Assembly (NCBI GenBank): GCA_902801375.1
Contig: CADCIB010000015.1
Location: 1 to 58,520, forward strand
Direction of reading: 5' to 3'
DNA from: an uncultured Prevotellaceae bacterium
GTDB lineage: Bacteria > Bacteroidota > Bacteroidia > Bacteroidales > Bacteroidaceae
DNA length: 58,520 nt
Shown: piece after piece, positions 31,569 through 38,532 of the stretch
How positions within the stretch are numbered: the first letter of the stretch is position 1
Layout of the letters: each line of letters begins with the position of its first letter
Program-made: the position numbers and the translations under genes
The notes under the pieces: model-generated
What the model was told of the DNA's origin: nothing
Database searches by the model: none
Seen by the model: the letters and a program-made list of their open reading frames with translations, nothing else

Positions 31569-34055
31569 TTAATAGATATTTTCTCTCTCCCAAAGAAGTA
31601 GATTGTCTTCTATTAACAGTCTATTTATTTTCTTTGCTAATACATCACGGGCATCAAAGAAATGATAGAAGATCGGTAAGTCTTTCCTTCCCACCACATA
31701 TGTAATCGTATTACGGCCAAATCCTTTTGTCCCTTTAGTTGTTTTCACCTTTGTAATTCTCTTATCATCCGCTCTATCTAAATCGGAATATGTTTTTACG
31801 TCTTTTCCCATGATAGCATTGGTTATGTCATAGAAACTATCATTATAATTCTTGTCAGTATAATCACTACTACGATGATAAAATTTGAATATTTCAAGAG
31901 CAGCCAGATAGAGACTCTTAGCTTCTTCAGAGAATTCATATTGATGAAGAAAAACCCTGAAGTCAAAGGGCTTTGCCGTTGGTTGTTCTTCAAATAAGTC
32001 CGTCATTTCTGGAAACAACACATTCAAGTCATTTTGGGCACAGCCTAATTCTTCTGCTGTAAATGGCATGATATAGTTGTCCTGACCTTCCTTGTTTGAA
32101 AAGTTGTTACCTTTATAAAATAGAGAGAATACGATAGCATCTACTTTAAGTTCTTCACTAATGGCACTCATCCCCCCCCTATATGTCAAATTACTTGTTT
32201 CAAAGTATTTTCCATGAGTATTAAAGTTTATTCCTTTAAGAAGCAATACGTTCTGGATATTTTCTGTCGTAATTTGTTGATTATGTGTTTGTCTATTGCT
32301 TAATACTATGCAATAATTTTGATTTGTCCATTGTCCCAACAACAATCCTTTGCTTTGTTTTTTTATATTGGTTTCTATCTCAGAAATAAGACACGGTCGT
32401 ACATTGTCATAACAATATTCACCTTTTAACTCCAGACTCCCTTCCTTTTTATCCAATTCATAACGTTGTGCTTTAATATATTCTCCATCAATTTCCTCTC
32501 CTTTCTCTTTGTCGAAAATTACTTGGCTAATGGGCCAATCAGAAAGTAAAAAAGTGTCTTTTGCACTAGAGAACACATGAGACACCAAACGGTAACCAGA
32601 ATCGACAAAAACCGAAACTGTATCACGAAGGAAGAATTCTGTCTTGCAATAATACACAATCACATTAGGATGGAGACCTAAAACTTTGATAAAGAAGTCT
32701 ATGGCCATATCGTATTTATGTCCTTTCCTGCGTTGATAAGGGGGATTCATCACTATCATTAATTTGCGATTTTCATGCTTTGCTATTTCTTCAATAGACA
32801 AAACACGACCCTTGTATTTCCATAGTGGTTGCTTGTCATTTTTCAGGTAGTCAAATTGGATAGTATTCTCGAATCCTTTAATTTTGCAGGTATCCACATC
32901 CATCTGCTCCAACGTGGAAAGATAACAATAACGCTTGTAATCCTTGCCAAACTGGTTTTCCAAATTGCCAACACCAGCACATGGATCACAGACAATATAT
33001 TCGTCTATGTTGTAGTTTTTAAAAAGAATTTTGTTCTGTAGCTCCACGAAACATGTCGGTGTATACTCTCCACCAGTATCTTTCCTGTATTTATCAGAAT
33101 AGAGCTTACTACTTCGTTCCAATATATTAAGGAACTCATGCTTCTCTGGTGGCCTCTTGTACCGGCTCCAGAAAAAGTTGTATTCCTCTGCATTTGCTAT
33201 TGTATAATAATAAGAGTGGTGAACACCAGAATACTTTATACCATCGATGATTTCACCGTTCTTCATCATCACATAATTGCTGAGGTTGGTACCTTCTCGT
33301 ATCAAAGGTTCTTCGGTATCTTCCTCCTTTTCACCAACTTTTATGTCATCGAAGAGAGTATGGTCTATGACGTCGGTAATGATTGATTTCTTGTATTTTG
33401 TTCCGTTCAAAAGATCTACCAAGAAGAGATTGATTCGGTCTTGTTCGTCTTCGATAGTTTCCTTAAAACGGACTTCATTCTTCCAAAGGTTATAAACCAC
33501 ATTAAAATTCTTTTCCGTAATATTTATTGTCGTTTCTTGGTTATTCTTGAAGCCATTATAGAATTCCTTTATTTCGTCGTTCATAAAACGCTTTACTTTC
33601 CCTTTTACTCGGTCATTGATTCGATCAACAGCATCTTTTGTGGGATTGCTTGGCTTTTCTGCGTCCCAGTTGATGTCGTTATTATACATTACTGAGTCAT
33701 CAGAACAGTCTATAAGTTCAAGTATATCATTTTCATACTCGTTCAGATAGATGATTGCTATTCGACTTAATATCGCTTCTTGCTTTTTGTTTGTAAGGAC
33801 AGCCTGAGCAATAGCTTTTTTACGTTGAGCCTCATTTGTTACCTTATGCTTAGATTCTATATATAAAAGATACCGTCCCTTCCTGTCTTGTAGGAGTACA
33901 TCAACTTGATTTAGTACATCCAGACACCATGTACCCTTGTCAAAGTATTTTTCGCAGAAGTCTTTCTTATAATTAACTTCCTCGCTTTTCCTTTCATGAT
34001 TGGGGAAAAGTGGATTTTTTACCAACTTGGAGGAATTGTGGTAATAATTCGCCAT
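31569..34055 (-). CDS. Type IIG-like restriction enzyme and N6-adenine methyltransferase fusion
   Basis: An 828-aa single-chain protein. The N-terminal region (about 35-110) carries a PD-(D/E)XK-like nuclease pattern, VDVLLQDRKGRYLLYIESKHK. The central methyltransferase has motif I DPCAGVGNLE (about residue 352) and motif IV NPPY (about 441), with GGEYTPTCFVE, which is typical just before motif I of amino-methylases. The C-terminal part is probably target recognition. This arrangement is that of Eco57I/type IIG-like systems. The gene is strongly AT-rich relative to flanking core genes, suggesting horizontal acquisition. Confidence 0.85.
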   Translation of the reverse strand: MANYYHNSSKLVKNPLFPNHERKSEEVNYKKDFCEKYFDKGTWCLDVLNQVDVLLQDRKGRYLLYIESKHKVTNEAQRKKAIAQAVLTNKKQEAILSRIAIIYLNEYENDILELIDCSDDSVMYNNDINWDAEKPSNPTKDAVDRINDRVKGKVKRFMNDEIKEFYNGFKNNQETTINITEKNFNVVYNLWKNEVRFKETIEDEQDRINLFLVDLLNGTKYKKSIITDVIDHTLFDDIKVGEKEEDTEEPLIREGTNLSNYVMMKNGEIIDGIKYSGVHHSYYYTIANAEEYNFFWSRYKRPPEKHEFLNILERSSKLYSDKYRKDTGGEYTPTCFVELQNKILFKNYNIDEYIVCDPCAGVGNLENQFGKDYKRYCYLSTLEQMDVDTCKIKGFENTIQFDYLKNDKQPLWKYKGRVLSIEEIAKHENRKLMIVMNPPYQRRKGHKYDMAIDFFIKVLGLHPNVIVYYCKTEFFLRDTVSVFVDSGYRLVSHVFSSAKDTFLLSDWPISQVIFDKEKGEEIDGEYIKAQRYELDKKEGSLELKGEYCYDNVRPCLISEIETNIKKQSKGLLLGQWTNQNYCIVLSNRQTHNQQITTENIQNVLLLKGINFNTHGKYFETSNLTYRGGMSAISEELKVDAIVFSLFYKGNNFSNKEGQDNYIMPFTAEELGCAQNDLNVLFPEMTDLFEEQPTAKPFDFRVFLHQYEFSEEAKSLYLAALEIFKFYHRSSDYTDKNYNDSFYDITNAIMGKDVKTYSDLDRADDKRITKVKTTKGTKGFGRNTITYVVGRKDLPIFYHFFDARDVLAKKINRLLIEDNLLLWERENIY

Positions 34056-34107
34056 ACGTAATTGATAGTTTTAAGTCCATGCATCGACTATCAATCACGC
34101 CAGGACA

Positions 34108-34308
34108 CAAAAGGTGTGATGCACCTTTTGCGTTCAGCTTCGAGGTAGCGTAGGAAGGGAACCCCGACCATCTTACAAGTATGCACCACACCTAAGTGTA
34201 ATGCATTCCTATCATTAGATGGTGGAGATGCCCTTTACGACACCTCGTCACGTATTATCTCGTTGCGTTTTTATTCCCAATAAGTTTCCTACGCTTTTGG
34301 CTGAACGC
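34108..34308. other. Nested inverted-repeat region, candidate structured RNA
   Basis: Several stems nest within 200 bp: GCGTTCAGC (34130-34138) with GCTGAACGC (34300-34308); AGCGTAGGAA (34147-34156) with TTCCTACGCT (34286-34295); ACCATCT (34167-34173) with AGATGGT (34217-34223); ATGCA (34181-34185) with TGCAT (34202-34206), closing ACAC/GTGT. A separate perfect 9-bp hairpin lies at 34108-34130. The stretch 34056-34665 has no gene. This structure sits between the methylase start and a minus-strand -7 element (34364-34371), so it would be in that mRNA's leader. It could also be a separate RNA or a mobile-element remnant. Confidence 0.5.
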
Positions 34309-34363
34309 GAAATAATAGCGAATGCTTCATTAATGGTTCGGAATTTCTCCCCCAAACCATTTG

Positions 34364-34371
34364 CAAAGATA
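34364..34371 (-). promoter_or_regulatory. -7 element upstream of the restriction-methylase operon
   Basis: Minus-strand TATCTTTG about 310 nt before the start codon. No standard -33 element. If used, the mRNA leader contains the nested inverted repeats at 34108-34308. Confidence 0.4.
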
Positions 34372-34583
34372 CACATTTATCTTCTAACTCTTACTTTCTT
34401 TCCCAATTAATTGCGTTTTCCCAAGCAAAATTCACTCCTTTTCACTAAAATCAACGCTCAACAGGTGGGTTCTTGGCTTTATTTCCTTCACATGACCTCC
34501 GAAAACATCCCTTGACATGCGAATGGTTTGAATGGTTTGTGATTCTGACTGTTTTTAATAAATAAAGTTAAAGTTCTGAAGAG

Positions 34584-34618
34584 TTTGCACCTACTGACGC
34601 GAAAAGGCATTATCTTTG
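34584..34618 (+). promoter_or_regulatory. Promoter of ssrA
   Basis: TTTG (34584-34587) and TATCTTTG (34611-34618) with a slightly long 23-nt spacer, about 48 nt before the mature tmRNA 5' end. Confidence 0.6.
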
Positions 34619-34665
34619 CAGTCCTTTACGTGAAGTCTTACCGGCTTTCAGCGGAAAGATTATCT

Positions 34666-35061
34666 GGGGTTGACCGGATTTGACGGCAAGATGAGATGGT
34701 ACGTAAGCACGCGGAGCCTCGTTGGCTATCTCCTAAAACAGAGTGAACACAAAATTAATTGGCAACAATGAGTATGCTCTCGCTGCCTAATCGAAGTATA
34801 GTAGATTACTGGCTTTATTCCGTCACCAGGTGATGGAACGAGACGTCGCCCCAAGGGTGTTGTTCCGAATCCAAGGATCAGGCGGCGCAGACAAATCGGA
34901 AATAGTCCGGTCGGGCCTCGACGGCCGTATGAAGTTTTAGAGGATAAGGGTGTGGTTGGTGGTCCAGGTCTTGCCGCATCACGAAAATGAAGTCTGGAAT
35001 AAGCGTGTAGAAAGCGTATGGTTTCCTTGTTCGGACGAGGGTTCGACTCCCTCCAGCTCCA
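34666..35061 (+). ncRNA. ssrA: Transfer-messenger RNA (tmRNA)
   Basis: tmRNA rescues stalled ribosomes and tags the peptide for proteolysis. The 5' end GGGGTTGACC pairs with the 3' GCTCC region as the acceptor stem. The T arm is GAGGG-TTCGACT-CCCTC just before the 3' end. The tag frame at 34761-34790 encodes GNNEYALAA followed by TAA, ending in the standard ALAA degron. CCA is not fully encoded. Length is about 396 nt. The last 18 nt plus 13 nt of flanking DNA are duplicated 100 bp downstream. The ends are estimated from pairing. Confidence 0.93.
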
Positions 35062-35074
35062 CTTCGTTACGCCC
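35044..35074 (+). repeat. 31-bp direct repeat, copy 1 (ssrA 3' end), att-like
   Basis: This copy starts CGACTCCCTCC, includes the tmRNA 3' end and runs to TTCGTTACGCCC. An identical 31-bp copy starts exactly 100 bp later at 35144. Integrative elements commonly use the tmRNA 3' end as attachment site, which is why this looks like a recombination scar. Confidence 0.8.
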
Positions 35075-35105
35075 TCATGAGGTCTCACCCTCGTGAGGGT
35101 TCTTT
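35072..35105 (+). terminator. Terminator-like hairpin after ssrA
   Basis: CCCTCA (35072-35077) can pair with TGAGGG (35094-35099), and an alternative shorter stem ACCCT/AGGGT exists. TTCTTT follows. The segment GAGGTCTCACCCT is shared with a second element at 37151-37180. Confidence 0.55.
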
Positions 35106-35143
35106 CAGTCGCTTCGCTTTGAGAAAGCGGCAGAGCCGAGCGC

Positions 35144-35174
35144 GACTCCCTCCAGCTCCACTTCGTTACGCCCG
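35144..35174 (+). repeat. 31-bp direct repeat, copy 2, att-like
   Basis: Identical to 35044-35074. It overlaps the stop codon region of the minus-strand PPOx gene, so the last residues of that protein are encoded by the repeat. Confidence 0.8.
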
Positions 35175-35636
35175 CCCAGTCATGTTTGGCAATTCTCTCG
35201 CTGAATTGCAAACTTCGCCTGCAATGAGGTCGAAATGTTGCAATACTGGCGGTGTCGGGGACAGGTCGTAATAGTCCATCTCGGCTATCGGCAGGCAGAA
35301 GTATTCCAGCTGGTCATAACTCGTATAAAGACGAGATAGTACATCGTTGTGTTCGTATACCCATCGCTTCACATCGTCCTCGACATTGAAGTTTACCAAG
35401 CCTGAGCATCTAACGGAAATATTATCTGCGTATGCCAGTACCTCAACATTGGGATTCTGACGTAACTCCCGATAGACTGCCTTCTGTGCAGAAGTGGCAA
35501 AGTATAGCACATGCCCTTCTTGTTTCATAATCTGGAAGATGCGCAACTTAGGCAGATTGCCCTCGCACGTGGCAAGGGCAATCTCTTTGTGATCTTTCAG
35601 GAACTGAATTGCTTTGTCGAACATTTCGCTTACCAT
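35166..35636 (-). CDS. Pyridoxamine 5'-phosphate oxidase family flavoprotein
   Basis: A 156-aa protein of the PPOx/FMN-binding split-barrel family (FLKDHKEIALATCEGNLPKLRIFQIM, VLYFATSAQKAVYRELRQNPNVEVLAYA, VRCSGLVNF). Members reduce small substrates or bind flavin. The exact substrate is unknown. Its ATG overlaps the cupin stop codon (ATGGTAA), so the two are co-translated. The last codons fall in an ssrA-derived direct repeat, so the C-terminus (MTGRA) may have been altered by recombination. Confidence 0.85.
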   Translation of the reverse strand: MVSEMFDKAIQFLKDHKEIALATCEGNLPKLRIFQIMKQEGHVLYFATSAQKAVYRELRQNPNVEVLAYADNISVRCSGLVNFNVEDDVKRWVYEHNDVLSRLYTSYDQLEYFCLPIAEMDYYDLSPTPPVLQHFDLIAGEVCNSARELPNMTGRA

Positions 35637-36085
35637 TTCAGTTCTTCCTGCAGGATTGTGCCATCAGTCATTGGGCTGTCAGCCTCAGTGAAGGCATTGG
35701 CTTTGTACTGGATGCAGAGCATAGTCAGGTTCTCACTTCCAGTATTCTTCAGCGCACGCTTGCCATCGGGAGCGACACGGATGATGGTGCCCTCGCTAAC
35801 GGGGAAAATCTCACCATCTACCTGATACTGACCTTCACCCTTCAGGATAATGTAAAGTTCCTCGTGGGTCTTGTGAGTGTGCAGAAAACCACTGTCCTGA
35901 CCAGGAACGAGTGTCTGGAAACTCAGTTCGCTACCTGTAGCACCTACGGCCTGACCTACGAACACCTTGCCTTGAATGGTTACATTGGGTCCCATAGGAA
36001 GCACGTGATCGATAATCTCACTCATCTTACCTACGCTTATTGCGCTGAAGTTTTTACCACTCTTAATTGTCTCAATCTTTTTCAT
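35630..36085 (-). CDS. Cupin-domain protein
   Basis: A 151-aa single-domain cupin starting at MKKIETIKSGKNFSAISVGKM. The start is set by the promoter, which excludes an upstream ATG. Metal-ligand motif 1 is visible as HTHKTHEELYIILKGEGQYQVDGE (about residues 69-92). Motif 2 is degenerate (RVAPDGKRALKNTGSENLTMLCIQ). It probably binds a small metabolite. It is divergent from an HxlR-type regulator with dyads in the shared promoter region, so it is likely regulated by it. Confidence 0.87.
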   Translation of the reverse strand: MKKIETIKSGKNFSAISVGKMSEIIDHVLPMGPNVTIQGKVFVGQAVGATGSELSFQTLVPGQDSGFLHTHKTHEELYIILKGEGQYQVDGEIFPVSEGTIIRVAPDGKRALKNTGSENLTMLCIQYKANAFTEADSPMTDGTILQEELKW

Positions 36086-36134
36086 TGTTCTTACCTTTTT
36101 ATTATTAATACTCGTTGTTTCTTGATTGCGAGTG

Positions 36135-36165
36135 CAAAGGTACGGCAAGTTTTTCATTCCCACAA
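36135..36165 (-). promoter_or_regulatory. Promoter of the cupin-PPOx operon
   Basis: Minus strand: TTG (36165-36163), 20-nt spacer, TACCTTTG (36142-36135). Transcription should begin near 36129, which excludes the ATG at 36163 as a start. Confidence 0.75.
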
Positions 36166-36241
36166 GAAGGCACTTTTTGGTGAGATAGTTACCAAAAAGT
36201 AGGAATTGTGATGTTATCGGACTTCTGGGAAAGTGGCATTA

Positions 36242-36290
36242 ACTTAGATTAACTAAGTGTAATTTGGTAATTCGGTAACTATTGGTTACC
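36242..36290. promoter_or_regulatory. Two dyad operators, probable HxlR binding sites
   Basis: ACTTAG-ATTAA-CTAAGT (36242-36258) and GGTAAC-TATTG-GTTACC (36274-36290) are both perfect 6-5-6 inverted repeats with centres 32 bp apart. The second lies between the -33 and -7 elements of the HxlR gene promoter. A single GTTACC half-site at 36188-36193 lies just upstream of the cupin promoter. Confidence 0.6.
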
Positions 36291-36294
36291 TTTG
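36263..36294 (+). promoter_or_regulatory. Promoter of the HxlR-family gene
   Basis: TTTG (36263-36266), 20-nt spacer, TACCTTTG (36287-36294). It overlaps the GGTAAC/GTTACC dyad, the expected position for autorepression. Confidence 0.75.
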
Positions 36295-36345
36295 CCGTGC
36301 AAACACATAAAAAGTAATTCGTAAATAGTCAAATCGTAAATAAAC

Positions 36346-36690
36346 ATGGCAGATATTAAAGCAGAGTATTTAGCCTGTCCTATCAGGCAAGTAGTGAGTC
36401 GTTTTGGCGATAAGTGGTCCATGTTGGTGCTTTATATGCTTCACACCAGCGAGACAGGTGTATTACGCTTTAATGAGATACGCCGTCTGATGACGGACTG
36501 TTCCCAAAAGATGCTCTCGCAGACGCTGAAGAATCTGGAGCAGAGTCACCTTGTTCGTCGTGAGATCTATCCAGAGGTTCCTCCCCGAGTGGAGTATTCC
36601 CTGACAGAGACAGGCAAATCGCTGATGCCGGCACTCACAGCTCTGATAGTCTGGGGCAAAGAGCATTTCAATGAAGTGGTAACAGATTAG
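36346..36690 (+). CDS. HxlR-family winged-helix regulator
   Basis: A 114-aa protein with the HxlR signature CPIRQVVSRFGDKWSMLVLYML (Cys11 of the CP motif), the recognition region LRFNEIRRLMTDCSQKMLSQTLKNLEQSHLVRREIYPEVPPRVEYSLTETG and a short C-terminal dimer helix. Members often sense electrophiles or redox state through the N-terminal cysteine. It is divergent from the cupin-PPOx pair, which suggests a redox- or electrophile-responsive module. Confidence 0.93.
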   Translation: MADIKAEYLACPIRQVVSRFGDKWSMLVLYMLHTSETGVLRFNEIRRLMTDCSQKMLSQTLKNLEQSHLVRREIYPEVPPRVEYSLTETGKSLMPALTALIVWGKEHFNEVVTD

Positions 36691-36800
36691 CATTGGGGGT
36701 GGTGGGATTGGGACATTGAGAAGATTGAGGCCAATTTTGAGGCTTTATCTAGTGGTGATTTGTCATTAATCAGAAAGATTTAAGGCTAGTTTGAATAATA

Positions 36801-37127
36801 ATGAAACACCTGAAAAACATAAAGGACATAGAGCAAACTATAGCCGATAATCGTCTGTGTCTGTTCTACGTCAAGGCTCCAGATTGTGGAGTCTGCAATG
36901 TCATGCTTGATAAAGTGATGAGGTTGGCAGACCAGTTCCCGTCTCTGACTTCTTTCTATACAGACATCACCGAAGAGCCTTTGATTGCAGGCCAATTCTT
37001 GGTCTATTCGGGGCCAACTGTATTGCTCCTGATGGATGGCAAGGAAGTATATCGTGGCTCCCAGTTCATTGATTTGGAGGAACTGGAATACAACATTAAC
37101 CGATTTCTTACGCTATCAGAACGATGA
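36801..37127 (+). CDS. Thioredoxin-like protein (CGVC active site)
   Basis: A 108-aa thioredoxin-fold protein with no signal peptide. The redox motif is CGVC (about residues 30-33, LFYVKAPDCGVCNVMLDKV) instead of CGPC, and the cis-Pro segment is YSGPTVLLLMDGKEVYRGSQF. It is likely a cytoplasmic disulfide reductase or a YtpP/thioredoxin-like accessory protein. It follows the HxlR gene by 110 nt, with which it may be co-regulated. Confidence 0.87.
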   Translation: MKHLKNIKDIEQTIADNRLCLFYVKAPDCGVCNVMLDKVMRLADQFPSLTSFYTDITEEPLIAGQFLVYSGPTVLLLMDGKEVYRGSQFIDLEELEYNINRFLTLSER

Positions 37128-37144
37128 CAGACTTTGATACCATT

Positions 37145-37182
37145 TGGCGACCTCGCGAGGTCTCACCCTTGTGAGGGCTTTG
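37145..37182 (+). terminator. Terminator-like element after the thioredoxin-like gene
   Basis: CCTCGCGAGG (37151-37160) is a perfect palindrome, followed by CCCT-TGTG-AGGG and CTTTGTTTGG. It shares GAGGTCTCACCCT with the element after ssrA. It overlaps the end of the WYL gene on the other strand. Confidence 0.5.
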
Positions 37183-38233
37183 TTTGGCTGCTTGCTTCTC
37201 CCTTTATATCTGAGGGTTCTGGAAATGGGGCATCATAGAGTAGAGCAGCTTCTTTCGTCTTTCGTTTCATTTCGCGGACAACGGACTTGGGGGAAATGAT
37301 CCGCACACCAGGCCCAAAGCCGAGCATCAGGGAGAAAAATTCCCAGTTCGGCTCAACCCTGACAGAGAACACCTTGCTGCCGTCTTTCGTCTTGTCTTGA
37401 ATGATTGTTTGCGATGGATGAATGGGCTTTGTGGCAATATAGAATGCTTGCTCTCTGCTTGCCCAAAAGGTAATCTCTGTGGGATTCCCCCATTTGGTGA
37501 CACCAATCAAGTCGTCAAAATAGGTGTCAGGATCGAAATCGGGGTTGTCCTTATAGGGCACGTCTGGCTCTGGCTGAATGGAAAGGATGCGGTCGAGGGC
37601 AAAATTGAATAGCATTCCCTTTGTCGTCGTACAAAACAGGAACCAACGGTTTCTATATTCTTTCAGCAGATGGGGATAGACGGTGTAGGTGTATGGATGG
37701 CGGGCAGAGAACGACTGGTATTCCACTCTGATGGTCTGTCTGCGGGCGATGTGGTTGTAGAGAGGGTTCAAATAGCGTAGCCCTTTCAGGTCGCTGTTTC
37801 GCTCGAAGTCCACAATCTTCTTCTTTCCTCGGGCCACCGCCAGGTTGTCCTGCAGGCGGCTGACCACATCGGTCATCTCGCTGAAATGGTCGAAGTCCTC
37901 GAACTGCCTGAGCAGATTGACCGCTTCCGTCATCGTCTCAATGTCGTTGTGCGACAAAGGCAGGTTCATGATGGAATAGTTACGGTCGGCGTACCTGTAG
38001 TACTTGTGGTCGTAAACCTCGATGGGTGCATTATATCCTAACTTGTCGCTGCGCATCATCTGCAAGTCGCCTTGGATTGTTCTGAGGGAAACACCCCGCC
38101 GGATGCCCTCGAAATCATAGAGGGCGTCTGAGCAAGCATCGACTAAATCTTCAACCGTCCAGCGACGGTAGGGGTTCCGCAGGCAGTTGTCAATTGTCTT
38201 GTAGCGGATAAGGGCATTTTTGTTTACTGGCAT
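37163..38233 (-). CDS. WYL-domain transcriptional regulator
   Basis: A 356-aa protein from the ATG at 38233 (MPVNKNALIRYKTIDNCLRNPYRRW). An upstream ATG at 38257 lies in the -7 region and is rejected. An N-terminal winged helix (about 1-80, with RGVSLRTIQGDLQMMRS) is followed by a WYL domain at about 140-240 (QTIRVEYQSFSARHPYTYTVYPHLLKEYRNRWFLFCTT) and a WCX-like C-terminal domain to about 340. WYL regulators bind nucleic-acid-type ligands and often control phage defence or DNA-damage genes. It is divergent from the Ro60 gene and probably controls it. Confidence 0.9.
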   Translation of the reverse strand: MPVNKNALIRYKTIDNCLRNPYRRWTVEDLVDACSDALYDFEGIRRGVSLRTIQGDLQMMRSDKLGYNAPIEVYDHKYYRYADRNYSIMNLPLSHNDIETMTEAVNLLRQFEDFDHFSEMTDVVSRLQDNLAVARGKKKIVDFERNSDLKGLRYLNPLYNHIARRQTIRVEYQSFSARHPYTYTVYPHLLKEYRNRWFLFCTTTKGMLFNFALDRILSIQPEPDVPYKDNPDFDPDTYFDDLIGVTKWGNPTEITFWASREQAFYIATKPIHPSQTIIQDKTKDGSKVFSVRVEPNWEFFSLMLGFGPGVRIISPKSVVREMKRKTKEAALLYDAPFPEPSDIKGEASSQTKPSQG

Positions 38234-38254
38234 AACTTTGTGTCTCTTTGCTTG

Positions 38255-38262
38255 CAAAGATA
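38255..38262 (-). promoter_or_regulatory. -7 element of the WYL regulator gene
   Basis: Minus-strand TATCTTTG. No -33 TTG at the usual distance. Instead the TATTTGCGTA half-site lies 17 nt upstream. Confidence 0.55.
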
Positions 38263-38269
38263 ATGGTTT

Positions 38270-38339
38270 TTGCGCAATCTATTTGCGTAGAACAACTTTT
38301 TTTGCATTTTTCCGAAAGATTTTTTTGATTACGCAAATA
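38270..38339. promoter_or_regulatory. Symmetric operator pair between the WYL and Ro60 genes
   Basis: TATTTGCGTA (38280-38289) and TACGCAAATA (38330-38339) are perfect 10-bp inverted copies with centres 50 bp apart, close to five helical turns. A further palindrome TTGCGCAA lies at 38270-38277 and a TTGCG half-site at 38342. The -7 elements of the two divergent genes flank the pair at 38255-38262 and 38358-38365. Binding by the WYL protein is inference. Confidence 0.6.
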
Positions 38340-38357
38340 AGTTGCGGTGTGGTATCC

Positions 38358-38365
38358 TAACTTTG
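38358..38365 (+). promoter_or_regulatory. -7 element of the Ro60/Rsr transcript
   Basis: TAACTTTG, 19 nt after the right operator half-site. No usual -33 element, which fits an activated promoter. Transcription would start near 38371. Confidence 0.55.
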
Positions 38366-38387
38366 CCCCCAGAAAACAACAAAAGTG

Positions 38388-38513
38388 CTCTTTGAGAGAT
38401 TAAAAGAGAAGAGGTGGTGTTGCCGTAGTAGAGGATTACTTCGTGTGAGACCATTGTGACGTAAAAAATCACAGAGGGAAAAAAGAGCCTCTGCGCTTGT
38501 TGCACACCACCTT
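38388..38513 (+). ncRNA. Candidate Y-like RNA or structured leader upstream of the Ro60 gene
   Basis: AGGTGGTGT (38412-38420) and ACACCACCT (38504-38512) form a perfect 9-bp stem that closes an 83-nt interior. Inside are GAGG/CTTC (38431-38442), TGTGA/TCACA (38455-38473) and GAGG/CCTC (38474-38491, extendable to CAGAGG/CCTCTG). A separate hairpin CTCTTT/AAAGAG (38388-38408) precedes it. Bacterial Y RNAs are often encoded next to rsr and have paired ends with internal hairpins. I see no clear tRNA-like module or known Ro recognition motif, so the identification rests on architecture and position. Confidence 0.5.
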
Positions 38514-38532
38514 ATTATATATAATAGAAATT

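Noticed and set aside
31569-34055. BREX or DISARM methylase
   Set aside because: The nuclease-methylase fusion stands without PglZ, BrxL, BrxC or helicase partners. It fits a type IIG-like enzyme better.
34108-34308. Retron msr-msd
   Set aside because: The nested inverted repeats suggested it, but no reverse transcriptase gene lies in the window.
28120-35061. Complete integrative element inserted at ssrA
   Set aside because: No integrase or transposase is visible, and both ssrA-derived repeats lie on one side of the island, only 100 bp apart, so they do not bracket it.
38330-38339. Link between the WYL operator and the 22-bp repeat core
   Set aside because: Both contain ACGCAAAT, but eight bases of AT-rich match are weak evidence, and the flanks and spacing differ.
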